From the NCBI RefSeq assembly GCF_010731735.1, contig NZ_AP022588.1, forward strand, positions 1,736,001 to 1,800,000: a stretch of DNA of 64,000 bases, in the 5' to 3' direction. Position numbers and translations under genes: made by a program. This DNA comes from Mycolicibacterium sediminis (GTDB taxonomy: Bacteria > Actinomycetota > Actinomycetes > Mycobacteriales > Mycobacteriaceae). Each line of letters starts with the position of its first letter. Position 1 is the stretch's first letter. The notes below the pieces were generated by a model that saw only the letters and a program-made list of their open reading frames with translations, searched no databases and was not told where the DNA came from. Below, one piece after another: positions 55,538-63,804 of this stretch.

Positions 55538-56206
55538 ATGATCAAGCGCGCGCACGTCCTCGTCGCACTGGCCGTGCTCGCCCTGCTCGTCTATGCGTCG
55601 ATGTGGGTGGGGTTCACCTCGCCGTGGCGGTGGCTGACCGACGTGGACACCTCGACGCTGGCGGCGGCCCACCGGGCCGGCGACGGCGACCGCGCGTGGG
55701 TGACGTTCTGGAATGGGCTGTGCACCGTGTTCTCGCCGCTGGTCCTCCGCGTCGTCGCGGTCGTGCTGATCGTCTACGCATTCGTCAGGCGCCGGCCGCG
55801 GGTCGGGTGCTTCCTGCTGCTGTGCGCCGTGATGTCGGGGCCGCTGACCGAACTCGCCAAGTACGTCGCCGACCGCCCCCGGCCCGACACCGCGATGGTG
55901 CACGCCTCGTCGACGTCGTTCCCGTCGGGACACGCGCTCGGCGTCATGGCCTGCGTGCTGGCGCTCTGCGTGGTGACGTGGCCGCTTGTCCGCCCGGCCC
56001 TGCGCCCGCTCGTCGTCGCCGCGGCCGTCCTGGTGATCGTGGGCGTGGGGGTCGGCAGGGTGGCACTGAACGTTCACCACGCGTCCGACGTGGTCGCCGG
56101 CTGGGCGCTCGGGTACGCGTGGTTCGTGCTGTGCTTGCCGGTGCTGGGGGCCCGGGTCAGCCTGCCAGCGGCCGGAACACCGGTAGCGCCCGGTACCGGA
56201 CGCTGA
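55538..56206 (+). CDS. PAP2-family membrane phosphatase (Rv0308-like)
   Basis: A 222-residue integral membrane phosphatase with about six helices. All three PAP2 motifs are present: K108-x6-R115-P, PSGH (129-132) and R174-x5-H180-x3-D184. Relatives dephosphorylate phosphatidate, diacylglycerol pyrophosphate or undecaprenyl pyrophosphate. The final 50 bases overlap the convergent PAP2-kinase fusion gene. Synteny with Rv0308 (238 aa) supports the call. The ATG at 55538 follows a GGA and gives an N-terminal membrane helix immediately. Confidence 0.88.
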   Translation: MIKRAHVLVALAVLALLVYASMWVGFTSPWRWLTDVDTSTLAAAHRAGDGDRAWVTFWNGLCTVFSPLVLRVVAVVLIVYAFVRRRPRVGCFLLLCAVMSGPLTELAKYVADRPRPDTAMVHASSTSFPSGHALGVMACVLALCVVTWPLVRPALRPLVVAAAVLVIVGVGVGRVALNVHHASDVVAGWALGYAWFVLCLPVLGARVSLPAAGTPVAPGTGR

Positions 56207-57644
56207 AGGTCGCCTCGTCGAGGGTCATCTCGACCTCCCCGTCGTGCGCCACCGGGGTGGGCCCGTCGATGGCCTTGAAGGAGAACTCCGGCACCCGCAT
56301 CTCGTGATACAGCGGGCTGCGCACCAGGCGGCCCAGCGCCAACGCGGTCAGCACGCGTGTCCGCGCCAGCGGCTTCCCGGTCTCCAGGATGCGGACGTCG
56401 ATCAGACCGTCGTCCATCCGGCTGCGGTGCGACGGCGCGAACCCCGACGGCAGGTACACCGAGTTGCCGACGAAGAACAGCGACGTGTCGAGCACCTTGT
56501 TGTCGTACTCGATCCGGACCGGCGCGTTGTGGCGCAGCGTATGGAACAGCGCATACGCCCCGGCCAACGGCTTGCCGATCTTGTGCTCGAGCTTCTCCCG
56601 GGTGCGCACGAACGCCGGGTAGTCGCCGATGCTCGCGGTGTTGATGATGGTCCCGGTGTCGTTGAGCCGCACCACGTCCACGCACGACACACTGCCGTCA
56701 CGGATCGCCTGCGCGGTCCGCTCGACGGTGTCGCAGCCGATGTCCTTGGCGAAGTGGTTGAACGTGCCGCCGGGGAAGACGGCGAGAGGCTTGCCCGTGT
56801 CCAGGGCGATGCCTGCCGCACACGACACCGTGCCGTCGCCGCCTCCGACCGCGAGCACGTCGGCGCGCCCGGCGGCGTCGCGCATGACGGCCTCGACGTC
56901 GTCGTCGGGGGTCAGCTCCACGATCTCGGTGCGGGGCAGTGCCTCCCGCACCTCGTCGATGACGCGGGCGCCCGTGCCGCTGCCCGACGCCGGGTTGATG
57001 ACCAGGATGACGCCCTCGCCGTCGGGTCGCTTCGCGGTCTTGACGAGCAGGGGATCAGCGGTGGGCAAACGGGTTTCGACGATCGGGGGCACGATGCGGC
57101 TGCCGACGACGGCGATGGCCGCGCCCAGGCCGAACCCGGCCAGCACGTCACCCGGGTAGTGCGCGCCGGTCGCCACGCGCGAGATGCCGACCATGCCGGC
57201 CAGCAGCGACAGGCCCAGGCCCACCGACGGGCTCTCGAGGCCGACGCCGATCGCGAACGCCGCCGCGCTGGCGGAGTGACCGGAGGGCAGCGAGTTCGAG
57301 GTGGGCATCCGCAGGGAGCGCCGGATGATCGGGACCGTGCTGATGTTCGGGCGCTGCCGCCGCCAGGCCCGCTTCGCGACCTGGTTGGTGACCAGGCTGG
57401 TGACTCCCAGCGTGGCCACGCCGCGCAGCGCCCCGCGGCGCATCCGCTTGGTGCCGACGACGCCCAGGCCGGCGGCGATCGCGAACCACAGCTTCGAGTG
57501 GTCCGCGGCCGCCGTCAGCCGCGGCATCACGGCGTCGAGCAGCGGGCTCGGCGATTCGGCGATCGCCTCGAAGATCTCCCGGTCCAGCGTGCCGAGGCCC
57601 TTGCCGATCTGTTGGATGCCGCGCCGTCGCCGCCGAATGTCCAT
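56157..57644 (-). CDS. Bifunctional PAP2 phosphatase / diacylglycerol kinase-like protein
   Basis: A 495-residue fusion. The N-terminal PAP2 domain (about 1-180) has KRAWRRQRP, LPSGHSASAAAFA and SRVATGAHYPGDVLAG. The C-terminal DAGK catalytic-type domain (about 205-495) has VINPASGSG, LAVGGGDGTVSCAAG and FPGGTFNHFAKDIG. Such fusions could interconvert lipid phosphate and lipid alcohol; the biological lipid is unknown. It overlaps the neighbouring PAP2 gene tail-to-tail by 50 bases, so two PAP2 enzymes sit face to face. Confidence 0.9.
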   Translation of the reverse strand: MDIRRRRRGIQQIGKGLGTLDREIFEAIAESPSPLLDAVMPRLTAAADHSKLWFAIAAGLGVVGTKRMRRGALRGVATLGVTSLVTNQVAKRAWRRQRPNISTVPIIRRSLRMPTSNSLPSGHSASAAAFAIGVGLESPSVGLGLSLLAGMVGISRVATGAHYPGDVLAGFGLGAAIAVVGSRIVPPIVETRLPTADPLLVKTAKRPDGEGVILVINPASGSGTGARVIDEVREALPRTEIVELTPDDDVEAVMRDAAGRADVLAVGGGDGTVSCAAGIALDTGKPLAVFPGGTFNHFAKDIGCDTVERTAQAIRDGSVSCVDVVRLNDTGTIINTASIGDYPAFVRTREKLEHKIGKPLAGAYALFHTLRHNAPVRIEYDNKVLDTSLFFVGNSVYLPSGFAPSHRSRMDDGLIDVRILETGKPLARTRVLTALALGRLVRSPLYHEMRVPEFSFKAIDGPTPVAHDGEVEMTLDEATFSVRYRALPVFRPLAG

Positions 57645-57724
57645 GCCTCCAACCTAGCCGTCGCCCGGCAGTTGCCGGATCGTGTCCGAACCTTGCTTGA
57701 CCGGGCGCTACCGGCCTGCGAAGA

Positions 57725-58399
57725 GTGGAGGACGTGCGCCGTCTGCTGACCGTCCTGTGCGTGGCGGCGGTGGCGCTCGTCGGCGGATGGTCCGGAACGC
57801 CGCTGGCGGGTGCCGAGCTGACGCCGTGGTTCGCCAGCCAGGTCGGTACCGCCACGCAGGTGATCTCCGTTGTCGGCGTTGGCGGTTCGGACGCCAAGAT
57901 GGACGTCTACGAGCGCACGTCCGCGGGCTGGCAGGCCGTGAGCGCGGGCATCCCGGCCAAGATCGGCTCGAAGGGCATGTCCCCCGACCACTACGACGGG
58001 TCGATGATGACGCCCATGGGGGTCTACACGCTCGACTTCGCCTTTGGCACGCAACCGAATCCGGGTGGCGGACTGAAGTACGTCCAGGTCACGCCCGACC
58101 ACTGGTGGGACGGCGACATGAAGAGCCCCACCTACAACACGATGCAGGTGTGCAAGAAGGCGCAGTGCCCGTTCAGCACGTCACTGAGCGACGGCACCGA
58201 GAACCTCGACATCCCGCAGTACGCCCACGCGATCGTCATGGGGGTGAACAAGGCGCGGGTTCCCGGCAAGGGCGGCGCGTTCTTCGTGCACACCACCGAC
58301 GGCGGGTCGACCGCGGGCTGCGTGGCGGTCGACGACGCCACGATGGTCGGCTTGATCAAGTGGCTCCGGCCCGGTGCGCTGATCGCCGTGTCCAAGTGA
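57725..58399 (+). CDS. Exported L,D-transpeptidase (YkuD)-like protein (Rv0309-like)
   Basis: A 224-residue exported protein. A signal peptide (about 1-30, LLTVLCVAAVALVGG, cleavage near AGAELT) precedes a YkuD-like domain with catalytic-type H189 and C199 in VHTTDGGSTAGCVAVDD. L,D-transpeptidases crosslink peptidoglycan 3-3 bonds; this branch may instead cleave or remodel. A Cys pair (VCKKAQC) may form a disulfide. Start GTG 57725 or 57734 cannot be separated. Length equals Rv0309 (218 aa) within a few residues. Confidence 0.82.
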   Translation: MEDVRRLLTVLCVAAVALVGGWSGTPLAGAELTPWFASQVGTATQVISVVGVGGSDAKMDVYERTSAGWQAVSAGIPAKIGSKGMSPDHYDGSMMTPMGVYTLDFAFGTQPNPGGGLKYVQVTPDHWWDGDMKSPTYNTMQVCKKAQCPFSTSLSDGTENLDIPQYAHAIVMGVNKARVPGKGGAFFVHTTDGGSTAGCVAVDDATMVGLIKWLRPGALIAVSK

Positions 58400-58414
58400 C
58401 CGGGTCCCCTCTGA

Positions 58415-58492
58415 CCGCGAGCACTCCACTGCGTGGCTCCAGCGAACTCCCCTGAATGGGGCCGGATCAGGGGAGTTGGCGTCTGCTCGCGG
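58415..58492. terminator. Nested hairpin between convergent genes
   Basis: An outer stem CCGCGAGCA / TGCTCGCGG (58415-58423 and 58484-58492) encloses a perfect inner stem AACTCCCCTG / CAGGGGAGTT (58445-58454 and 58468-58477) with a 13-base loop. It lies between the stops of the transpeptidase-like and SnoaL-like genes. No T tract. Likely bidirectional terminator. Confidence 0.65.
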
Positions 58493-58518
58493 GGGAGTGT
58501 CCCGGCGGAGGAAGGAGG

Positions 58519-58977
58519 TCAGAGATGGATGGCGCGGCCGGCCTTCACCTTGAAGTCGAGGGACTTCGTCGACAGCGACGCGTCGTAGGTCCGGTCGTAG
58601 CCCGTAGCGCTGATCTTCCAGCCGTCGGCGGTCCGCCGGTACCGGTCGTGGTAGAAGCCCGCGCCGATCAGCATGAAGTCGAACGCCGGGACGATGACCT
58701 TGTCCTGCAGGTACCAGATGCCGGTCGCCTCGTCGCCGGTGACGTCGATCTCGGGATGCGTCACGCGGTGCTCGGTGATGACCTCGGCGGGCATCGAGCG
58801 GACCATGAACTCGACGAGGGACGCCCGGTCGGTGAAGTGGTGCTCCTCGCCGAGGGACTCGCCGTAGTCGCCGACCACGTCCTCGGTGAGGGTGTCCGCG
58901 AAGTCGTCCCAGTGCTTGGTGTCGAGCGCGCGGAGGTAGCGGTACTTCACGTGCTGGATCTCGTCGATGTCACCCAT
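58519..58977 (-). CDS. SnoaL/NTF2-like protein (Rv0310c-like)
   Basis: A 152-residue NTF2-fold protein of the SnoaL-like type. It starts MGDIDEIQHVKYRYLRALDTKHWDDFADTLTEDV in pattern (about 1-34), with H66 and H71 in the ITEHRVTHPEI segment and YHDRYRR later. Relatives are dehydratases, isomerases or lack an assigned reaction. The ATG at 58977 matches the usual N-terminus; the much longer open frame upstream is a shadow. The position agrees with Rv0310c. Confidence 0.8.
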   Translation of the reverse strand: MGDIDEIQHVKYRYLRALDTKHWDDFADTLTEDVVGDYGESLGEEHHFTDRASLVEFMVRSMPAEVITEHRVTHPEIDVTGDEATGIWYLQDKVIVPAFDFMLIGAGFYHDRYRRTADGWKISATGYDRTYDASLSTKSLDFKVKAGRAIHL

Positions 58978-59223
58978 TTCGACATTGCAGCACACGGGCG
59001 GTCCCGCGCATGGGATTCCGGCGCGAGAAGTATTGACGGGTTCGACGACGCCCACCATCGGTGCTGGTGACGGTGGTGCGATCCCGGTCGAAGCGCCTCG
59101 TCCCGACAGGCCTCCGTGGCCGGTGCGCCCGTCAAAACCATGACGCCAGAACAGCGTTCGCGCGCCGTGCGGCCGGAGTGTCAGTACCCCCGGAGGAGGG
59201 CCGCCCGATATGGTGAGACGGTT

Positions 59224-61041
59224 ATGAGCGACCCCCTGGGGTTGTCGATCGGGACCACCACCATGGTTGCGGCCCGCGTCGGTAGTCCACCCGTCACCCG
59301 CCGATCGGTGCTCACCGTGTCCGGTCAGACCCTCGGCGGCTTCGTCGAGCGGGTCGGCGACCCCGTGCCGCTGGTCGCCGCGGACGGATCCCGGTTCATG
59401 GCGGACGACCTCGTGGTCGAGGCGCTCGACGAGATGGTGGGACCCGGTTCGGGTCAGATCGCCATCGCGGTCCCGGCGTACTGGAACGGTGCGACCCTGC
59501 GGTCCCTGCGCTCGGCGATGCGCACGAAGCCGAACCTGTCGCCGGGTGGCGTGCCCGCGCGCCTGGTGTCCGACGCCGTCGCCGCGTTGACCGCGCTGCA
59601 CGCCAACCCCGGCCTGCCCACCGATGGCGTGATCGCCCTGGTGGACCTCGGCGGCGGAGGTACCAGTCTGACCCTGGCCGACGCGGCGGCGTCCTTCGAA
59701 CCGATCGAGACGCTGCGGGTCCTCGACTTCTCCGGCGATCACGTCGACCAGGCGCTGATGGCCCACGTGCTCGACACGATCACCGACCGGGACGGCGTGG
59801 ACCCCGCGGGCACGGCCGCGGTTGGCTCCCTGTCCGCGCTGCACGAGGAGTGCCGTCGAGCCAAGGAACGGCTGTCGGGTCAGACGTCCACCGAGATCGC
59901 GGTGAACCTGCCTGGTCACCATTCCGCTGTGCCCGTCACCCGCGACGACCTCGACGCGGTGATGTCCGAGCCCTTCGGCCGCGTGCTCACCGAACTCGAC
60001 GACCTGTTGCAGCGCAACAGGATCACGTGGGACGACGTCACGGCGGTGGTGGCCGTCGGCGGAGGTGCGAGCATTCCGCTGGTCGTCCGGCGGCTCGCCG
60101 AACGCCATCCACTGTCGGTGACCACGCCGCAGCCCGCGCTGGACGCAGCCGTGGGCGCGGCCGTGTACGCCGCCTTCGCCGCCGACTCCGACGCCCAGAC
60201 CGGGGTGGCGCACGCCGCGCTCACCACGGAGGCGATCAGCGAGGCGGCACCCGGGTCGGCCACGTTCCGTGCGCTGGCGTGGTCGCAGGACGACGAGGCC
60301 GTCGGCGATCCGGTGCCCTACACCGGCGAGAACCCCTACGCCGGCGAGAACCCCTACGCCGGCGGCAACCCCTACTCGCTCGACACCGGCACCACCCGCG
60401 CGGTGTCGCAGCAGGTGGCGCGCGACGACGTCTACGACGACGAGCCCCGTGCATGGCAGCGGCTCCCGCAGCTGGTGTTCGGCGTGGCGGCCGTCATCGC
60501 CCTGGTTGCCGTCGGAGGCGTGGCCATCGCCCTGACCAGTGCCACCGAGGACACGCAGCCCACGCCCAGCACCGCGCCGGTGATCGCGACGTCGACGCTG
60601 CCGCCGCCCACCTCCGAGCCGGTGCTGCCGCCCCCGCCGTCCGAGGCGCCCCCGCCGTCGCCCGAGACGCAGGCACCGCCGGTCACGGCGACCCAGGAGG
60701 CCCCACCGCCACCGCCGCCCGAGACGGTCACCGTGGAGCGTCCCGCGCCCACGACGACCGTGCCCACCACGACGACCACGACGCCACCGACGACCACCAC
60801 GACCGCGCCGACGACGACGACGACCGAGACCACGCCGCCCACGACGACGTCTCCGTCACCGACCATGACGACCAGCTACATCACGGTGCCGTTCGTGCCC
60901 GTGCCGATCCCCGTTCAGGTGCCGTCGACGCCGACCCCGTCGTATCAGCCACCGCCGGCGTATCAGCAGCCGCCGTACTACCAGCAACCGCCGTACTACC
61001 AGCAGCCGCCGATCTATCAGCCCCCGCAGTTCGGCTACTAG
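59224..61041 (+). CDS. Hsp70-like membrane protein with Pro/Thr-rich tail (Rv0312-like)
   Basis: A 605-residue protein. The N-terminal 330 residues form an actin/Hsp70-like ATPase (LSIGTTTMVAARV phosphate-1 loop, IALVDLGGGGTSLTLAD phosphate-2, VVAVGGGASIPLV adenosine loop). A linker with three GENPYA-like repeats, one transmembrane helix near 418-440 (LVFGVAAVIALVAVGGVAIAL) and an external tail follow: Pro-rich, then long Thr/Pro runs, then YYQQPP repeats. It lacks the Hsp70 substrate-binding domain. It matches Rv0312 (620 aa). The ATG at 59224 starts at the ATPase fold. A signalling or wall-linked chaperone role is inference. Confidence 0.85.
   Translation: MSDPLGLSIGTTTMVAARVGSPPVTRRSVLTVSGQTLGGFVERVGDPVPLVAADGSRFMADDLVVEALDEMVGPGSGQIAIAVPAYWNGATLRSLRSAMRTKPNLSPGGVPARLVSDAVAALTALHANPGLPTDGVIALVDLGGGGTSLTLADAAASFEPIETLRVLDFSGDHVDQALMAHVLDTITDRDGVDPAGTAAVGSLSALHEECRRAKERLSGQTSTEIAVNLPGHHSAVPVTRDDLDAVMSEPFGRVLTELDDLLQRNRITWDDVTAVVAVGGGASIPLVVRRLAERHPLSVTTPQPALDAAVGAAVYAAFAADSDAQTGVAHAALTTEAISEAAPGSATFRALAWSQDDEAVGDPVPYTGENPYAGENPYAGGNPYSLDTGTTRAVSQQVARDDVYDDEPRAWQRLPQLVFGVAAVIALVAVGGVAIALTSATEDTQPTPSTAPVIATSTLPPPTSEPVLPPPPSEAPPPSPETQAPPVTATQEAPPPPPPETVTVERPAPTTTVPTTTTTTPPTTTTTAPTTTTTETTPPTTTSPSPTMTTSYITVPFVPVPIPVQVPSTPTPSYQPPPAYQQPPYYQQPPYYQQPPIYQPPQFGY
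60325..60378. repeat. Three tandem 18-base repeats inside the Rv0312-like gene
   Basis: Two identical 18-base units coding GENPYA, then a degenerate third unit coding GGNPYS. They sit between the ATPase and the membrane helix. A second repeat, two and a half copies coding YYQQPP, lies at 60961-61020 at the extreme C-terminus. Unequal exchange could vary both lengths. Confidence 0.8.
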
Positions 61042-61096
61042 CAACGTCACAGCGGGGATTCAGCGTGCCGACGAGGACGGCGTCCACCATCTGGGA

Positions 61097-61390
61097 ATGG
61101 AAGACGACACACGAGACCCCGCACGACGCGACCGAACCTTCGTCCGGCTACCGGGGGTGTCGGGGGGCTGCGCGCTCATCGCACTCGCCGTTCTCGGGAT
61201 CCACGAGGGTTCGACGGTGACCTCCGACTCCCCACACGTCCTGGCCGGGTCGGGTGACGCCCCCACGAACACGGTCTTCGTCCAACCCGTGGTGGGTGCC
61301 GCGAAGATGGGCGCGACGGTGACGTGGACGACGCCCGCGCCCACCCCCGAGGTCGAGAAGGCCGTCCCTCCGGTCAAGGCGGGTGGCTGA
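61097..61390 (+). CDS. Small single-pass membrane protein, hypothetical
   Basis: A 97-residue protein with a charged N-terminus (MEDDTRDPARRDRTFVR), one hydrophobic segment (GCALIALAVLGI, about 24-35) and a Pro/Thr/Val-rich external tail. No family is recognised. It lies 55 bases after the Rv0312-like gene and just before the exported protein; all three probably share a transcript. Confidence 0.62.
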   Translation: MEDDTRDPARRDRTFVRLPGVSGGCALIALAVLGIHEGSTVTSDSPHVLAGSGDAPTNTVFVQPVVGAAKMGATVTWTTPAPTPEVEKAVPPVKAGG

Positions 61391-61391
61391 C

Positions 61392-61802
61392 GTGACCCGG
61401 TCCATGCAGAGGGTGGCGTGCGCCGTGGCGGCCGCCGCGGCGGCGTTGACGCTCGGCGCGGGAGTCGCGCAGGCGTCTGCGCCGTCGGTCACGGGGGAGA
61501 AGTACGGCGACGCCAGCGCAGCGATCAGTGGCGCGGGAATGAAGGCCGTGGTCGCCACCACCGTCGGCGACCAGAAGTCGTGGTCGGACTGCCTGGTGTC
61601 GAACGCCCACGAACGGACCATGGCCGCACCCGAGAACAGCTCGGGATCGGCCGTCAACGAGGTACTGGTATCGCTCAACTGCGACGCCGCCCCCGCGAGC
61701 AACAAGGTGCCCGGGTACTCCGCCGCCAGCCCCGAGGGAGCGGCCCTGAAGGCGGCGGCGGCCAAGGAGAAGAACGCGACGAAGAGCCAGGCGGCGGGCT
61801 AG
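61392..61802 (+). CDS. Small exported protein (Rv0313-like)
   Basis: A 136-residue secreted protein with signal peptide (about 1-28, [18 protein letters not shown]), then [28 protein letters not shown] and two Cys (SDCLVSN and SLNCDAAP) likely disulfide-linked. The Ala/Lys-rich end is disordered. Start GTG 61392 lies two bases after the previous stop; 61383 is an alternative. Its TAG stop shares a CTAG with the convergent ABC gene. Synteny and length match Rv0313 (128 aa). Confidence 0.78.
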   Translation: MTRSMQRVACAVAAAAAALTLGAGVAQASAPSVTGEKYGDASAAISGAGMKAVVATTVGDQKSWSDCLVSNAHERTMAAPENSSGSAVNEVLVSLNCDAAPASNKVPGYSAASPEGAALKAAAAKEKNATKSQAAG

Positions 61803-62803
61803 GGACTCACACCCAACAGCGGGTGATGGCATGCCGCAACGTGATTGGGCATCAGCTCGCGCAACGCCGGATCCTCCACCCTGCAGTCGTCGGCCACCCG
61901 CGGGCACCGGGTGTGGAAGTGGCAGCCCGACGGCGGGTCGATCGGGCTCGGCGGGTCGCCCTCGAGCACCAGTCGCTCACGGGCGGCGTTGATCCGGGGG
62001 TCCGGCACCGGAACCGCGGACAGCAGCGCGTGCGAGTACGGGTGCAGCGGCTGGTCGTACAGGGAACGCGCATCGGTCATCTCGACGATCCGGCCCAGGT
62101 ACATCACCGCCACGCGGTCCGAGACGTGGCGCACCACACCGAGATCGTGCGCGACGAAGAGGTACGCCAACCCGAACTCGGTCTGCAGGTCCTTCAGCAG
62201 GTTGATGATCTGCGCCTGCACCGACACGTCGAGCGCCGACACCGGCTCGTCGGCGATGATGAGCTTCGGCTTGAGTGCCAGCGCCCGGGCGATGCCGATG
62301 CGTTGGCGCTGGCCGCCGGAGAACTCGTGCGGGTACCGCTCGGCGTGCTCGGCCTGCAGACCGACGCGCTCGAGCAGGTCGCGGACCCGAGGAGTGACGT
62401 CGCGGCCCGAGGCGATGCCGTGCAACTCCATCGGCTCGCCGATGATCTGACCCACTCGCTTGCGAGGGTTCAGCGAGGCATACGGATCTTGGAAGATCAT
62501 CTGCATCTGCCGCCGCAGCGGGCGCATCGCCCGGCGTGACCGCCCGACCAGCTCCTCGCCCTCGAAGCGGACCGAACCCGACGTCGGTGCCGTCAACTGC
62601 AGGATCGTCCGGCTCAACGTGGACTTTCCACAACCGGATTCGCCGACCAGGCCCAGCGTCTCGCCCGCACCGATGGTGAGGCTGACGCCGTCGACCGCCT
62701 TCACCCGGCCGACCTCGCGGTCGACGATGATGCCCGACTTGACCGGGAAGTGCTTGACCAGGTCGGTCACCTCGAGCAGGGGAGTGGTCGTCGGCGTGCT
62801 CAC
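61799..62803 (-). CDS. Oligo/dipeptide ABC transporter ATP-binding protein, DppF/OppF type
   Basis: A 334-residue ATPase. Walker A is GESGCGKST, signature [15 protein letters not shown], Walker B LIIADEP, and the C-terminal oligopeptide/HPY region contains a Cys cluster ([11 protein letters not shown]) that can hold an iron-sulfur cluster in relatives. It works with the preceding ATPase and permeases in peptide or nickel uptake. The GTG at 62803 overlaps the upstream ATPase stop (GTGA). Its stop shares CTAG with the exported protein. Confidence 0.9.
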   Translation of the reverse strand: MSTPTTTPLLEVTDLVKHFPVKSGIIVDREVGRVKAVDGVSLTIGAGETLGLVGESGCGKSTLSRTILQLTAPTSGSVRFEGEELVGRSRRAMRPLRRQMQMIFQDPYASLNPRKRVGQIIGEPMELHGIASGRDVTPRVRDLLERVGLQAEHAERYPHEFSGGQRQRIGIARALALKPKLIIADEPVSALDVSVQAQIINLLKDLQTEFGLAYLFVAHDLGVVRHVSDRVAVMYLGRIVEMTDARSLYDQPLHPYSHALLSAVPVPDPRINAARERLVLEGDPPSPIDPPSGCHFHTRCPRVADDCRVEDPALRELMPNHVAACHHPLLGVSP

Positions 62804-63804
62804 GGGGTCACCGCCGGCGCCCGGAGGCCGATGCGACCGTCGACGTCGCGCAGGCGGCGCTTGTCCTCCGGCGACAGCCAGCACCGGTCACCGTCCAGGG
62901 GCGGTGGCTCCGAGCACTTGGCGAACTCGTGTGGACACCGTGCCGCGAACCGGCAGCCGGTGGGCGGCGAGAGCAGCGACGGCGGCGAGCCGGCGATCTG
63001 CGCCAGCCGCGTCGGGCGGTCGTCGTCGAGACGGGCGATCGACCCGAGCAGCCCCCACGTGTAGGGGTGGCGCGGATCGTAGAAGGCGTTCTCCAGCGTC
63101 GCGTCCTCGACGATCTGCCCGGCGTACATGACCGCCACCCGGTCGGCGATCTCGGCGACGACGCCGAGGTCGTGGGTGATGAGCACGACCGCCAGGCCAC
63201 GCTCGCGGTTCAACTGGTCGAGCAGGCGCAGAATCTGGGCCTGCACCGTGACGTCGAGTGCGGTGGTCGGCTCGTCGGCGATCAGGACGTCCGGATCCAG
63301 CGCGAGCGCCATCGCGATCATGACGCGCTGACGCATACCGCCGGAGAACTCGTGCGGGTAATGGTGCACGCGGCGTTCGGGATTGGGGATGCCGACCGAG
63401 GTGAGCAGCTCGACGGCCCGCTCCCGGGCCTCGCGCTTCGACACGTCGCGGTGCGCACGGATCATCTCCACGATCTGCTCCCCGACCCGGTACACGGGGT
63501 TCAGCGACGTCATGGGGTCCTGGAAGATCATGGCGATCCGGTCGCCCCGGACCTGCCGCAGGTCGCGGTCGTCGAGGTCGGTGAGGTCGCGACCGTCGAA
63601 CCTGACCGCGCCGGTGATGGTGGCGTTCGGCGCCCGCGTCAGCCCGAGCACGGTCTGCGCGGTCACGCTCTTGCCGGAGCCGGATTCGCCGACGATGGCC
63701 AGGATCTCGCCGGCGGCGAGGCTGAACGACACGCCGTCGACGGCCTTGACCACGCCGCCGTCGGTGGCGAAGGAGACGTGGAGGTCCTCCACTTCGAGAA
63801 TCAT
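62800..63804 (-). CDS. Oligo/dipeptide ABC transporter ATP-binding protein, DppD/OppD type
   Basis: A 334-residue ATPase with Walker [10 protein letters not shown], signature [15 protein letters not shown], Walker B VLIADEP and the C-terminal [17 protein letters not shown] cluster. It is the DppD/OppD partner of the next gene. The ATG at 63804 overlaps the permease stop by four bases. It is typical of the importer operon order permeases-D-F. Confidence 0.92.
   Translation of the reverse strand: MILEVEDLHVSFATDGGVVKAVDGVSFSLAAGEILAIVGESGSGKSVTAQTVLGLTRAPNATITGAVRFDGRDLTDLDDRDLRQVRGDRIAMIFQDPMTSLNPVYRVGEQIVEMIRAHRDVSKREARERAVELLTSVGIPNPERRVHHYPHEFSGGMRQRVMIAMALALDPDVLIADEPTTALDVTVQAQILRLLDQLNRERGLAVVLITHDLGVVAEIADRVAVMYAGQIVEDATLENAFYDPRHPYTWGLLGSIARLDDDRPTRLAQIAGSPPSLLSPPTGCRFAARCPHEFAKCSEPPPLDGDRCWLSPEDKRRLRDVDGRIGLRAPAVTP

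Noticed and set aside
53131..56307. 1058-residue plus-strand open frame across several genes
   Set aside because: It crosses a GntR gene end, a hypothetical and an NCS1 permease on the other strand; composition is that of a shadow.
60755..60870. ACC/ACG-rich run as a possible CRISPR or satellite repeat
   Set aside because: It is in frame inside the Rv0312-like gene and encodes a Thr/Pro tail; no spacers.
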